Origin: Aquamicrobium sp. LC103
GTDB taxonomy: Bacteria; Pseudomonadota; Alphaproteobacteria; Rhizobiales; Rhizobiaceae
Direction of reading: 5' to 3'
DNA length: 64,000 bases
Assembly: GCF_001014615.2 (NCBI RefSeq)
Contig: NZ_LBCQ02000019.1
Span: 1 to 64,000 of the forward strand
Below are positions 17,331-26,041 of the stretch, piece after piece. Both the position numbers and the translations under genes were made by a program. Within the stretch, counting starts at the first letter, position 1. Each line of letters begins with the position of its first letter. Under the pieces are notes generated by a model. It searched no databases and had not been told where the DNA came from. It worked only from the letters and a program-made list of their open reading frames with translations.

Positions 17331-18239
17331 ATGAGTACCGTACAACAGACCGGAGCGACCGATCAGGCGACCTTCCGCCTGTTCTCGATCGCAACCACGC
17401 TGCTGCTGCATCTGAGCATCTTCGCCGCGCTGATCGCCATGTGGGAAGGTGTGATCGCCGCAGGTCTCGTGAACGAGTTCCTGCTGCCGCGGCCAAGCCG
17501 CATCGCAGCCGCCATCGGAAAGCTCTATCTCTTCGACAGAACCATCTATTGGCATTTCGCGATCACGATGTATGAGGCCGTCGCGGGCTTTGCGATCGGC
17601 GCCGCTGTCGGTATCGCCCTTGCCGTCAGTTCCGCGCTCAACGACACTTTCCGCCGCTACGTCGCGCCTTATGCCATCGTGCTCAACGTTACGCCCGGTC
17701 TCGCGCTGACCCCGATCGTCATCGCATGGTTCGGTTTCGGCTGGGGCTCGAAGATCGCGCTCGCCGCGATCATCTCCTTCTTCCCCATCTTCGTGAACAC
17801 GCTTGCCGGCCTCACCCAAAGCGACGCCGACCGGCTGGAAATGTTCCGTTCGCTGGGGGCCAGCCGCTTTCAGATCTTCTGGAAGCTCAGGATACCGGAC
17901 GCCCTGCCTGTTGCACTGGCCGGGCTCAAGATCGGCATGACGACCGCACTGATCGGTGCCGTCGTAGCGGAGTTCGCCCAGGCTACCGAAGGCGTCGGCG
18001 TATTGATGCAGCGCTATTCCTTCAGCCTCGACATGGCTGCCGCCATCGCGACCCTGCTGTCGATGTCCCTGATGGGGCTGATCCTCTTTTCCATCATGGA
18101 ACTGGTGGACGACCGCGTCGTCTTCTGGCGTCGCGACGCGCGCATGGCCGTCATCTCGAGGAAACGCGCTGCGGCCTTCGCCCGTGAAAATCCGGGACTT
18201 CAGACAAACAACAAACATAACGCAGGAGGAAGACAATGA
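17331..18239 (+). CDS. ABC transporter permease, SsuC/TauC type (second of pair)
   Basis: 302-aa inner-membrane permease, start ATG at 17331, one base after the preceding TGA. Coupling loop 'FRSLGASRFQIFWKLRIPDA' lies near residues 178-197, very close to the consensus. Phe-Gly-Phe-Gly-Trp in the preceding segment is shared with the first permease, so the two may be paralogues that form a heterodimer. The stop overlaps the ATG of the binding-protein gene. Confidence 0.9.
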   Translation: MSTVQQTGATDQATFRLFSIATTLLLHLSIFAALIAMWEGVIAAGLVNEFLLPRPSRIAAAIGKLYLFDRTIYWHFAITMYEAVAGFAIGAAVGIALAVSSALNDTFRRYVAPYAIVLNVTPGLALTPIVIAWFGFGWGSKIALAAIISFFPIFVNTLAGLTQSDADRLEMFRSLGASRFQIFWKLRIPDALPVALAGLKIGMTTALIGAVVAEFAQATEGVGVLMQRYSFSLDMAAAIATLLSMSLMGLILFSIMELVDDRVVFWRRDARMAVISRKRAAAFARENPGLQTNNKHNAGGRQ

Positions 18240-19270
18240 GGAAGCTAGCAGGACTTTTGCTCGCCGGCTTTATCGCCGCACCGTCGACAACCGCCTTCGC
18301 GCAGGATGTGACCACCGTCAACGTCATCATGCCCTTGCCGCGCTCGGCGCATTTCTATCCGCTGATCGTCGGCGAGGCTCTCGGCTATTTCGAGGACGAA
18401 GGCGTGGAGGTAAATCTGCTGCCGTCCTCGACGACGATCCCTTATGTGGCTTTCGTCCAGAACCAGCAGGCGGATCTTGCCATGCTCGATCCGTCCGAGA
18501 CCTTCGCCGCCGTTTCGGCGGGCGCCGATGTAAAGGTGGTCTACGAGGTGATGCAGAACGCGCCGGAGGGGATCGCGGTTTCGGCCGACAGCCCTGTCGC
18601 GAACGTCTCGGAACTGAAGGGCACGACGGTCGGCCTCGTTTCCGACCGCGACCGCAACACGCTCGGCATCGCGCTGGGAACGGCCGACCTGACGATCGAC
18701 GACGTAACCACCGTCGTTGTCGGCGAGGCCGGTCCGACCCTTGCTAACGCGTTCAAGACACAGTCCGTATCCGCGATCGCAGGCGCGGTGCCCGACTGGC
18801 TGGCGCTTCAGGCGAACGGCATGCAGATCAAGATGATCACCCCGGAAGAGGTTTCGCAGACGCCGGCGAATTCCTTCGTCATCAGCGCCAGCCGCATCGA
18901 CGAGCTGCGCGAGCCTATCCAGGGCTTCCTGCGCGCCTGGTCGAAGGCCATGCATGTGGCCGAGATTGACCCGGACGCGGTCGCCGAGATGTCAAAGGCA
19001 GCCGTGCCGGAGGAGTGGGAGAACGAGGAGTTCGGACGCCAGTTTCTTGACGCGTCAATTCCCATGAATGTGTCCTCGACCGAAAGGGCCGGCGATCTGC
19101 AGCCGGAGATCTGGTCGGCGATCCAGCCACGCATGGTCGCCGTGGGCGCGCTGCAAGCCGAGGTCGACCCTGCGACCTTCCTCGACAACAGCTTCATCGA
19201 GTTCGCGAACGACTGGGATGCGGAGACCGTAAAGGCCGACGTGAAGGCCTGGAAAGACGCCAATCAGTAA
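18236..19270 (+). CDS. ABC transporter substrate-binding protein, NMT1/TauA type
   Basis: 344-aa periplasmic binding protein. Signal peptide residues 1-23, ending Thr-Ala-Phe-Ala-Gln. The mature lobe starts 'VTTVNVIMPLPRSAHFYPLI' and has the signature NMT1 stretch 'GYFEDEGVEVNLLPSSTTI' near residues 50-68. The ribosome-binding site AGGAGG lies at about 18225-18230. It completes the second two-permease importer. The following gene encodes an amidohydrolase, so the ligand could be an aromatic or heterocyclic carboxylate; this is inference. Confidence 0.9.
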   Translation: MRKLAGLLLAGFIAAPSTTAFAQDVTTVNVIMPLPRSAHFYPLIVGEALGYFEDEGVEVNLLPSSTTIPYVAFVQNQQADLAMLDPSETFAAVSAGADVKVVYEVMQNAPEGIAVSADSPVANVSELKGTTVGLVSDRDRNTLGIALGTADLTIDDVTTVVVGEAGPTLANAFKTQSVSAIAGAVPDWLALQANGMQIKMITPEEVSQTPANSFVISASRIDELREPIQGFLRAWSKAMHVAEIDPDAVAEMSKAAVPEEWENEEFGRQFLDASIPMNVSSTERAGDLQPEIWSAIQPRMVAVGALQAEVDPATFLDNSFIEFANDWDAETVKADVKAWKDANQ

Positions 19271-19280
19271 AGCGCCAACG

Positions 19281-19307
19281 GCGCGCCGGCGCCAAGCGGC
19301 GGCGCGC
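19281..19307 (+). terminator. Hairpin after ABC operon, likely terminator
   Basis: GCGCGCCG at 19281-19288 pairs with CGGCGCGC at 19300-19307 (11-nt loop), immediately followed by ATTTTC. It lies 10 bp after the binding-protein stop and 33 bp before the amidohydrolase start, so it may terminate or attenuate read-through. Confidence 0.5.
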
Positions 19308-19340
19308 ATTTTCACGCAATTAATCAAGGAAAAGCATTCA

Positions 19341-20429
19341 ATGGAACACAGCGTCATTAACACGCCCGAGCTTGGCGAGGCCGTAAACCGCTACGGAGCG
19401 ACCGCCGCACGGAAAAATCCCGGCAAGCCGCTCAGGCTGGACAGCCGGACGATCGACATCCATGCCCATGTCGCCGTGCCCGAGGCAGCACGCTATGTCG
19501 AACCTCATCTCAATATCGGCCAGATCGCGATGGTGCGTCACTCCAACGACGAAACCAAATCGATCAACCGCAAGCAGGACCAGGATCGCACCCTCGCCAT
19601 GAGCGACATGGACGACCGGCTCAAGGTTCTCGACAAAATGGGCATTGACTTCCAGGTCGTCGCCCCACCGCCTTTCCAGTGCTATTACCAGGTCGAACCC
19701 GAGCATGCCGTAAAGGCGACGCGCATGGTCAATGACGGAATCGCCGCTTTCGTCGCCAAGCGGCCCGATCGCTTTGCCGGGCTTGGAACCGTCGCGTTGC
19801 AGGACCCCTCCGAGGCCGTGCCCGAACTGGAACGCTGCATGGGCGAACTCGGCTTCAAGGGCGTCGAGGTGCTCACCAACGTCAATGGAGACGAGCTGGC
19901 GGATCCGAAATACGCGCCGTTCTGGGCGAAAGCCGAGGAGCTCGGCGCGCTCGTCATGATCCACCCGAACGGCTTCACGCACGGGGAACGCTTCCACGAC
20001 TATTACTTCTCCAACGTGGTCGGGAATCCGCTCGAAACGACAATCGCGCTGCACCACATCATCTTCTCCGGCCTGCTCGAACGCCTGCCGAACCTGAAGA
20101 TCCTCGCGGTGCATGGCGGCGGCTATCTCCCGGCCTATTCGGGTCGCATAGATCACGCATGGGGCGCGCGGCGCGATTCCAACGCAGGCCTGCCCAAACC
20201 GCCCACCGAGTACCTGCGCAAGGTCTATTTCGACAGCGTGGTCTTCACGCCGCACCAGCTCGACTACCTCGTCGGATTGTATGGCGCCGACAAGATCGTC
20301 ATGGGAACGGACTACCCCTATGACATGGCGGATTACGATCCGGTCGAGCACGTGCTTTCCGCCTCCGTCTCCGAAGAGGACAAGGCGAAGGTCGGCGGGC
20401 TGACCGCAGCCCGGCTGCTGGGCCTCTGA
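19341..20429 (+). CDS. ACMSD-type amidohydrolase (amidohydrolase_2 family, likely decarboxylase)
   Basis: 362-aa TIM-barrel metal enzyme of the PF04909 family, whose members include 2-amino-3-carboxymuconate-semialdehyde decarboxylase and hydroxybenzoate decarboxylases. The first metal pair is His41-x-His43 in 'IDIHAHVAV'; later ligands are visible as His in 'VMIHPNG', His in 'LAVHGGG' and Asp in 'VMGTDYPYD'. Non-oxidative decarboxylation of an aromatic or unsaturated acid is the most common activity. It is downstream of the second NMT1 importer after a hairpin and upstream of the HisD-like gene (142 bp gap). Confidence 0.88.
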   Translation: MEHSVINTPELGEAVNRYGATAARKNPGKPLRLDSRTIDIHAHVAVPEAARYVEPHLNIGQIAMVRHSNDETKSINRKQDQDRTLAMSDMDDRLKVLDKMGIDFQVVAPPPFQCYYQVEPEHAVKATRMVNDGIAAFVAKRPDRFAGLGTVALQDPSEAVPELERCMGELGFKGVEVLTNVNGDELADPKYAPFWAKAEELGALVMIHPNGFTHGERFHDYYFSNVVGNPLETTIALHHIIFSGLLERLPNLKILAVHGGGYLPAYSGRIDHAWGARRDSNAGLPKPPTEYLRKVYFDSVVFTPHQLDYLVGLYGADKIVMGTDYPYDMADYDPVEHVLSASVSEEDKAKVGGLTAARLLGL

Positions 20430-20529
20430 AGCTCGGCATGCATCGTTCCGCCGGGCGATCGGTCCGGCGGACGAAACCTCGGATGCAACGGCATAGCTCA
20501 AAAGGGATCGGCTTGCGTCCGCGCTTGGT

Positions 20530-20547
20530 TTTGTATACGTATTCAAA
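20530..20547. promoter_or_regulatory. LacI-type operator upstream of HisD-like operon
   Basis: The 18-bp sequence TTTGTATACGTATTCAAA is a near-perfect dyad (8 of 9 half-site positions) centred on CG, as expected for LacI/GalR regulators. It lies 25 bp upstream of the HisD-like start, in an operon whose third gene encodes a LacI regulator. Its core ATACGTAT also occurs twice before the other LacI gene at 41463. Confidence 0.65.
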
Positions 20548-20571
20548 CAGGTTTTGCACGGGAGGAGCAGT

Positions 20572-21900
20572 ATGGCCGTCACCTACCTCAAGAGAGGCAA
20601 GCCGCAGGCCGAGCGGGCCGAGGACGATGCCAAGGTTCGCGCGAGCGTCGAGACGATCCTGAAGGACATCGAAACCCGCGGCGACGCGGCGGTGCGCGAG
20701 CTTTCCCAGAAATTCGACACCTACGCGCCCGCATCCTTCCGGCTCAGCCGGTCGGAGATCGATGCCGCGATGAACCGCGTGTCCACCCGCGACATGGAAG
20801 ACATCAGATTCGCGCAAACCCAGATTCGCCGCTTCGCCGAAGCGCAGCGCGCCTCGATGACCGATATCGAAATCGAGACGCTACCCGGCATCGTTCTCGG
20901 TCATCGCAACATCCCGGTACAATCGGTGGGTTGCTACGTGCCGGGCGGCAAATTTCCGATGGTCGCCTCCGCGCACATGTCGGTGCTGACGGCGTCGGTC
21001 GCCGGCGTACCGCGCATCGTCGCCTCGGCCCCGCCGGTCAAAGGCGAACCGCACCCGGCAATCGTTGCGGCCATGCATATGGGCGGCGCACATGAAATCT
21101 ATGTCCTGGGCGGCATCCAGGCGGTGGGCGCCATGGCACTCGGCACCGAGACGATCGAGCCCGTGCATATGCTCGTCGGCCCCGGCAATGCCTTCGTCGC
21201 GGAAGCAAAGCGGCAGCTCTACGGCCGGGTCGGCATCGACCTTTTCGCCGGGCCGACCGAGACCATGGTGATCGCCGACGAAACCGTCGACGCGGAGATG
21301 TGCGCCACCGATCTGCTGGGTCAGGCGGAGCACGGTTACAACTCGCCAGCCGTGCTGGTCACCAACTCGCGCAAGCTGGCCGAGGACACCCTTGCCGAGA
21401 TCGAACGCATCCTGAAGATCCTGCCGACGGCCGAAACGGCATCCAGAAGCTGGGCCGACTACGGCGAGGTGATCCTGTGCGACACCCATGAAGAGATGCT
21501 CGCCGTCGCCGACGATATCGCTTCGGAGCACGTGCAGGTGATGACGGATCGCGACGACTGGTTCCTCGACAACATGACCTCCTACGGGGCGCTGTTCCTC
21601 GGACCGCGCACCAACGTCGCGAATGGCGACAAGGTGATCGGCACCAACCACACCCTGCCGACCAAGAAAGCGGGCCGCTATACCGGCGGCTTGTGGGTGG
21701 GCAAGTTCCTGAAGACCCACAGCTACCAGAAGGTGCTGACCGACGCGGCGGCTGCCGAGATCGGCGAATACTGCTCGCGGCTGTGCATGCTGGAAGGCTT
21801 CGTCGGGCATGCCGAGCAGGCCAATGTGCGCGTGCGGCGCTATGGCGGGCGCAATATCGGCTACGGCGAACCAGCCCTTCATCGGGAGGACGCGGTATGA
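20572..21900 (+). CDS. HisD-family dehydrogenase (histidinol dehydrogenase-like; HpsN-like paralogue)
   Basis: 442-aa zinc- and NAD-dependent dehydrogenase. Residues equivalent to the HisD zinc ligands are present: Gln251, His254, Asp353 and His413; the catalytic Glu-His pair is Glu319-His320. The context is not histidine biosynthesis: it is followed by an SDR and a LacI regulator. Catabolic HisD paralogues such as sulfopropanediol 3-dehydrogenase (HpsN) oxidise a primary alcohol to a carboxylate in two steps; the 'AEHGYNSP' and '[12 protein letters not shown]' segments resemble what I recall of that group. The start at 20572 has a GGGAGGAG ribosome-binding site. Confidence 0.85.
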   Translation: MAVTYLKRGKPQAERAEDDAKVRASVETILKDIETRGDAAVRELSQKFDTYAPASFRLSRSEIDAAMNRVSTRDMEDIRFAQTQIRRFAEAQRASMTDIEIETLPGIVLGHRNIPVQSVGCYVPGGKFPMVASAHMSVLTASVAGVPRIVASAPPVKGEPHPAIVAAMHMGGAHEIYVLGGIQAVGAMALGTETIEPVHMLVGPGNAFVAEAKRQLYGRVGIDLFAGPTETMVIADETVDAEMCATDLLGQAEHGYNSPAVLVTNSRKLAEDTLAEIERILKILPTAETASRSWADYGEVILCDTHEEMLAVADDIASEHVQVMTDRDDWFLDNMTSYGALFLGPRTNVANGDKVIGTNHTLPTKKAGRYTGGLWVGKFLKTHSYQKVLTDAAAAEIGEYCSRLCMLEGFVGHAEQANVRVRRYGGRNIGYGEPALHREDAV

Positions 21901-22664
21901 TGGAACTCCCCGGCGCACCGACGTTCCGACTGGAAGGCAAACGCGCTCTGGTGGCAGGCGCCTCGTCCGGCATCGGTCTTGCCTGCGCAACGGCGCTTGC
22001 CGACGCCGGTGCCTTCGTAACGCTGGCGGCACGCCGCAAGGCGCAGCTCGACGATGCGGTCGACGCGATGGCGCAGCGGGGCTGGCACGCCGAAGCCGTG
22101 TCGCTGGACATCGCGGATGTCGGCGCGACGGAAGCCATGGTCGAGGCAACCGAGCCCTACGACATCCTCGTGAACAGCGCAGGCATCGCCAGACACGGCC
22201 CCGCGACCGAGACCACGCCTGAGGATTTCGACACGGTGGTCGGCGTCAATCTGAAAGGCGCATACTTCCTGACGCGCGCGGTCGCAAGGAAACTGATCGC
22301 GGCCGGCAAGCCCGGCTCGCTCATCAACGTGTCGTCCCAGATGGGTCATGTCGGCGGTGTCGACCGTGCCGTCTATTGCGCAACGAAATTCGCGGTCGAG
22401 GGCTTCACCAAGGCGATGGCGATCGAGTGGGGCAAAGCGCAGATCAGGGTGAACACGATCTGTCCGACCTTCATCCGCACGCCTTTCACCGAAACCACCT
22501 TCGACCGCCCCGAACGCGTCGCCTGGATAGAGGAGAAGATCAAGCTCGGCCGCACCGGCACGGTCGAGGACGTGATGGGCGCGGTGATCTATCTCGCCTC
22601 GGACGCCTCGTCGCTGGTGACCGGCACCGCTCTTCTCGTGGACGGAGGTTGGACGGCGGATTAG
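21897..22664 (+). CDS. Short-chain dehydrogenase/reductase
   Basis: 255-aa classical SDR. Cofactor motif GASSGIG is at residues 21-27, NSAG at 93-96, and the catalytic Ser147, Tyr160 and Lys164 (Tyr-Cys-Ala-Thr-Lys) are present. The tail '[13 protein letters not shown]' is typical. The ATG at 21897 overlaps the HisD-like stop, so the two enzymes are co-translated and probably act on successive oxidation states of the same alcohol. Preference for NAD or NADP is suggested by Ala-Arg-Arg after strand 2, which favours NADP. Confidence 0.92.
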   Translation: MMELPGAPTFRLEGKRALVAGASSGIGLACATALADAGAFVTLAARRKAQLDDAVDAMAQRGWHAEAVSLDIADVGATEAMVEATEPYDILVNSAGIARHGPATETTPEDFDTVVGVNLKGAYFLTRAVARKLIAAGKPGSLINVSSQMGHVGGVDRAVYCATKFAVEGFTKAMAIEWGKAQIRVNTICPTFIRTPFTETTFDRPERVAWIEEKIKLGRTGTVEDVMGAVIYLASDASSLVTGTALLVDGGWTAD

Positions 22665-22672
22665 AACGCTGT

Positions 22673-23686
22673 ATGTCTTCCAATCGCGTTACCTCGATAG
22701 ACGTTGCGAAACTGGCCGGCGTGAGCCAGGCGGCTGTCAGCCGTGTGTTCACACCCGGTGCAAGCGTCTCGCCCCGGATCGTCGAAAAGGTGCGTCTCGC
22801 GGCCGACAGGCTGGGATACCGACCGAACCGGCTTGCGCGTTCGCTCAATACCGGACGCAGCGGCATCATCGGGCTGGCCATCGGCTATCTGGAGAACCAG
22901 TTCTACCCCGAGCTGCTGCAACAACTTTCCGCGTCGCTTCAAACCAACGGCTATCATGTCCTGGTCTTCATGACGGGCAACCCTGACGAGGATGTCGACA
23001 AGGTTGTCGCCGAAATTCTCGACTATCAGGTGGATGGATTGATCGCCGCGTCGGTCGGCATGTCGTCGCAATTGGCGCGGCGGGCGCAGGCCGCCGGCGT
23101 GCCGGTCGTCCTTCTCAACCGCAGCCAGGACGACAGCACGATGTCCTCCGTCACGTCCGACAATCATGCGGGTGGGCGCAAGGTCGCCGATTTCCTGGTA
23201 GCCGGCGGGCATCGCCGCATTGGCTATATTGCGGGCTGGGAATCGGCATCCACGCAGCGCGATCGCGAGGCCGGTTTCCGCGAGGGGCTCGCTGCGCACG
23301 GGGTGGGGCTTTGGGCGCGCGCGCGCGGCGAGTTCGAGCGCGAGGCCGCCGCCGATGCTGCCCGCGAGCTTTTCTCGACCGGTAACCGGCCCGATGCCGT
23401 CTTCGTGGCCAACGACCACATGGCCTTTCCGGTCATGGACGTGCTGCGCCACGAATTTGGGCTGCGTATCCCCCAGGACGTTTCCGTCGTCGGCTACGAC
23501 GACGCACCGCCGGCAAATTGGCCGAGTTATGATCTCACCACCGTCCGGCAGGACCGTCCGAGCATGGTCGCGGCCTGCGTAAAGATCATACTGGCCGGAA
23601 TCGAGAATCGGGACAGCCCACCGCAGCGCATCGCAATCGACGGGCCTATCGTTATTCGTGGTTCTGCACGCATCCCGCCACGCTAA
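22673..23686 (+). CDS. LacI-family transcriptional regulator
   Basis: 337-aa regulator. The N-terminal helix-turn-helix 'SIDVAKLAGVSQAAVSRVF' (about residues 8-26) and hinge 'YRPNRLARSLNTGRSGIIGL' are typical, followed by a periplasmic-binding-like effector domain. It ends the HisD-like/SDR operon 8 bp after the SDR stop, and likely binds the CG-centred dyad at 20530-20547. Its stop overlaps the end of the convergent cupin gene by a few bases. Confidence 0.93.
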   Translation: MSSNRVTSIDVAKLAGVSQAAVSRVFTPGASVSPRIVEKVRLAADRLGYRPNRLARSLNTGRSGIIGLAIGYLENQFYPELLQQLSASLQTNGYHVLVFMTGNPDEDVDKVVAEILDYQVDGLIAASVGMSSQLARRAQAAGVPVVLLNRSQDDSTMSSVTSDNHAGGRKVADFLVAGGHRRIGYIAGWESASTQRDREAGFREGLAAHGVGLWARARGEFEREAAADAARELFSTGNRPDAVFVANDHMAFPVMDVLRHEFGLRIPQDVSVVGYDDAPPANWPSYDLTTVRQDRPSMVAACVKIILAGIENRDSPPQRIAIDGPIVIRGSARIPPR

Positions 23687-24078
23687 AGCGAGAGCGGCGC
23701 GTTGGCGCTGCGCTTATCCTCCACCGTGGCGAAGGTCAGCGTGGTATCGCCGATATTCTCCAGATCGTGCGTCATGAACTCGCCCTCGGCGAAGTCCATG
23801 TGGCGCGTCATGCCGACCTCGTAATCCATCTCGCCCACCTTGCCATCCGAATGGCGGGATCGCGCACGACCTTGCGATGTCGCAACCCAGAAATAGTTCA
23901 GCACGTGGGTGTGGAACGGAAGCCGCTCACCTGGTTCGATCGAAATCAGCCAGATGCGATAGCGATCCGTCTCGTTGACCAGCGTGCTCCCCACCCGACC
24001 GTTGCCGCCCGCATTCTCAGCCTCGGCGCGCAGTGCCGGCGTCCAATGTGAACCTCCCCCATCGTGTCGCTGAAGCAT
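23683..24078 (-). CDS. Small cupin-fold protein
   Basis: 131-aa cupin-like protein. The metal-binding segment 'PGERLPFHTHVLNYFWVAT' (about residues 53-71) supplies His-x-His; the second motif has Asp/His near 'MTRHMDFAEGEFMTHDLENI'. It is transcribed away from the dihydroxypyridine-hydroxylase-like gene, the two sharing a 99-bp intergenic region with a large dyad. It could be a ring-cleaving or binding protein; small size and few motifs make a firm call impossible. Confidence 0.75.
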   Translation of the reverse strand: MLQRHDGGGSHWTPALRAEAENAGGNGRVGSTLVNETDRYRIWLISIEPGERLPFHTHVLNYFWVATSQGRARSRHSDGKVGEMDYEVGMTRHMDFAEGEFMTHDLENIGDTTLTFATVEDKRSANAPLSL

Positions 24079-24126
24079 GTCTCTCTCCCTGAAACGCGGA
24101 TGTCGTTTGCGCGATTGTCAATCGCT

Positions 24127-24152
24127 CCTTATTTATATACTGATAAATAAGG
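24127..24152. promoter_or_regulatory. 26-bp perfect dyad in divergent promoter
   Basis: CCTTATTTAT (24127-24136) and ATAAATAAGG (24143-24152) form perfect 10-bp arms around ATACTG. Inside it, TTTATATACTGATAAA (24132-24147) matches 13 of 16 positions of the dyad at 27040-27055. It lies 25 bp upstream of the flavin monooxygenase start and 48 bp upstream of the cupin start, an operator position for both. Confidence 0.7.
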
Positions 24153-24177
24153 AAGTCAAAGCGAGGGAGAGAGATTT

Positions 24178-25371
24178 ATGGGTCGCAAGGCTATCGTTTG
24201 CGGCGGTTCGATCGGCGGTCTGTTTGCGGCGGCCATGCTGCGCCGGACGGGATGGGAGGTCGTCGTCCTCGAAAGAACGGCGGTTGAGCTGTCGGGACGC
24301 GGTGCCGGCATCGTCACCCACGATCTCCTCAACGGCCTGATCGAGAAGACCGGCGCGACCACGGACGATCTAGGTGTCCACGTGCGGAAGCGCGTGGCAT
24401 TCGACCTCGAAGGCAAGCCTGTCAAAACCATCGACTATCCGCAGATCGTCACTTCATGGGACCGGGTGCATTCGATCCTACGCGGATTGATGCCGGACGG
24501 AACCTATCGTCTCGGCGTCAACGTCACCGGCTATCGCGATCATGGAGATCGCGTCGAAGTGCAGACCGCCGATCACGGCGAGATCGAAGGCGACATTCTC
24601 GTCGGGGCTGACGGCTTCCGTTCAGTCGTGCGCGGCGTGATGCATCCGGAAGTCAAGCCGCGCTTTGCCGGCTATGTAGTCTGGCGGGCGCTGACCCTGG
24701 AAGCGGATGTTCCGGAGGATGTCCGCAGCGAGGTGTTCGACCATTTCGGTTTCTTCCTGCCTACGGGGACACAGATCGTCGGCTATCCGATCGCGGGCCT
24801 CGGCAACGACCTGCGCCCCGGGTATCGGCGCTATAATTTTGTCTGGTACGCGCCGGTCAATGGCAGCGGATTGGACGACATGCTTACAGACGCGCAGGGC
24901 ATGCGCCATGACCTGTCGATCCCGCCGCCGCTCGTCCGCAGCGACGTTCTGGGGCAAATGCAGGACTTTGCCGCCTCTCACCTGCCCAAGCCTTTTCTCG
25001 AAATTCTGGCGCGCTCGGAGCGGCCGTTCTTCACGCCGATCTACGACCACCTCTCACCGACTTTTGCCGATGGCCGGGTCGCACTTGCGGGCGACGCTGC
25101 CTGCGTCGCGCGCCCCCATGTCGGCATGGGCGTAACCAAGGCCGCCTGTGACGCGGATGCGCTTGCCCGCCATCTCGCCGGGTCCAATGTGGTGGAGGGG
25201 TTGGAGGCCTATTCAAGGGAACGCGTGCCACTGTCGCGCATCGCGTATGAACTGGCGCAGGACCTTGGCAGAATGATCTTCGAAAAACCGGCATCGGGAG
25301 GCAATGCGAACGGACGCACGAACCCGAACATCGACACGATCATGTTCAAGACCGCCGTGGTGCCGTCCTGA
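24178..25371 (+). CDS. FAD-dependent aromatic monooxygenase, 2,6-dihydroxypyridine 3-hydroxylase-like
   Basis: 397-aa single-component flavoprotein hydroxylase. FAD/NADPH motifs: Gly-Gly-Ser-Ile-Gly-Gly at 9-14, the GAD-G motif 'GADGFRSVVR' at 143-152 and 'GRVALAGDAACVARPHVGMG' near 298-317. Several segments resemble the 2,6-dihydroxypyridine 3-monooxygenase of Arthrobacter nicotinovorans as I recall it: 'FAGYVVWRAL', 'LDDMLTDAQGMR', and the Arg-Pro-His after the GDA motif. Expected reaction: NADH/O2-dependent ring hydroxylation of a dihydroxy-pyridine or similar phenol. Monocistronic, preceded by GCGAGGGAGAG. Confidence 0.82.
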   Translation: MGRKAIVCGGSIGGLFAAAMLRRTGWEVVVLERTAVELSGRGAGIVTHDLLNGLIEKTGATTDDLGVHVRKRVAFDLEGKPVKTIDYPQIVTSWDRVHSILRGLMPDGTYRLGVNVTGYRDHGDRVEVQTADHGEIEGDILVGADGFRSVVRGVMHPEVKPRFAGYVVWRALTLEADVPEDVRSEVFDHFGFFLPTGTQIVGYPIAGLGNDLRPGYRRYNFVWYAPVNGSGLDDMLTDAQGMRHDLSIPPPLVRSDVLGQMQDFAASHLPKPFLEILARSERPFFTPIYDHLSPTFADGRVALAGDAACVARPHVGMGVTKAACDADALARHLAGSNVVEGLEAYSRERVPLSRIAYELAQDLGRMIFEKPASGGNANGRTNPNIDTIMFKTAVVPS

Positions 25372-25396
25372 AACGGCACCGCGGTTCGAAGCAAGG

Positions 25397-26038
25397 TCAG
25401 AGCGCCCGCAGTTCTTCGTAGGACGTGGCGATATGCCTGGCATACCCCTCGCGACCGGCGAGTGTTTCCGCCCAGCGCTTCACGGCTCGCATGGATGACG
25501 GCAACAGGCCGAGATCGAGCGTCCGATGCATGAGGCTTCCAGCAGCGATGTCAGCCATGCCGAATGTATCGCCCGCGAGAAACGCGCTTTCCGATAATTT
25601 TTTCTCCAATATCGCCAATCCGGCCTCATACTCTGCGCGGGTCCTTGCGACCGTTTCTGCACTGCGCTGCGCTTCCGGCGTACGCACCAGTTGCCAGAAG
25701 ACGCCGATGAAGGCGGGCTGGAGCGTGGATGTCGTGAACTCCATCCACTGATCCATGATCGCGCGTGCCTTGGCATCATCGGGAACAAGCGTCTGCGAAG
25801 CTGAAGGAGATGAGCCCAGATAGCGCAGAATCGCGTGCGATTCCCACAGCACGAAGCCATCTTCCTCGAGCACGGGCACCCGACGCATCGGGTTCATGCG
25901 CGCGAACACGTCCATATCCACCACGCCGTATTTGCCGCCGGCGTCGACGCGTTCATAGGAGATGGCAAGCTCATCCAGCGCCCACAGAACCTTCTGAACG
26001 TTGACCGAACTTGCACGGCCCCAGATCTTCATTGTCAT
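25397..26038 (-). CDS. Glutathione S-transferase family protein
   Basis: 213-aa GST. The thioredoxin-like N-terminal domain covers residues 1-80, with 'RRVPVLEEDGFVLWESHAIL' containing the cis-Pro and the Glu-Ser pair that binds the glutathione gamma-glutamyl group (about residues 52-71); an all-helical domain follows, containing 'LAGDTFGMADIA' with the N-capping Asp. The nucleophile-assisting residue is probably Ser10/Ser11. It follows the cyclase gene by 3 bp, so the two are one operon; a glutathione-dependent isomerisation or dehalogenation in the same pathway is possible. Confidence 0.9.
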   Translation of the reverse strand: MTMKIWGRASSVNVQKVLWALDELAISYERVDAGGKYGVVDMDVFARMNPMRRVPVLEEDGFVLWESHAILRYLGSSPSASQTLVPDDAKARAIMDQWMEFTTSTLQPAFIGVFWQLVRTPEAQRSAETVARTRAEYEAGLAILEKKLSESAFLAGDTFGMADIAAGSLMHRTLDLGLLPSSMRAVKRWAETLAGREGYARHIATSYEELRAL

Positions 26039-26041
26039 CTC

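Noticed and set aside
20572-21900. Biosynthetic histidinol dehydrogenase hisD
   Set aside because: No other histidine gene is nearby and the operon encodes an SDR and a LacI repressor, so a catabolic paralogue is more likely; gene symbol withheld.
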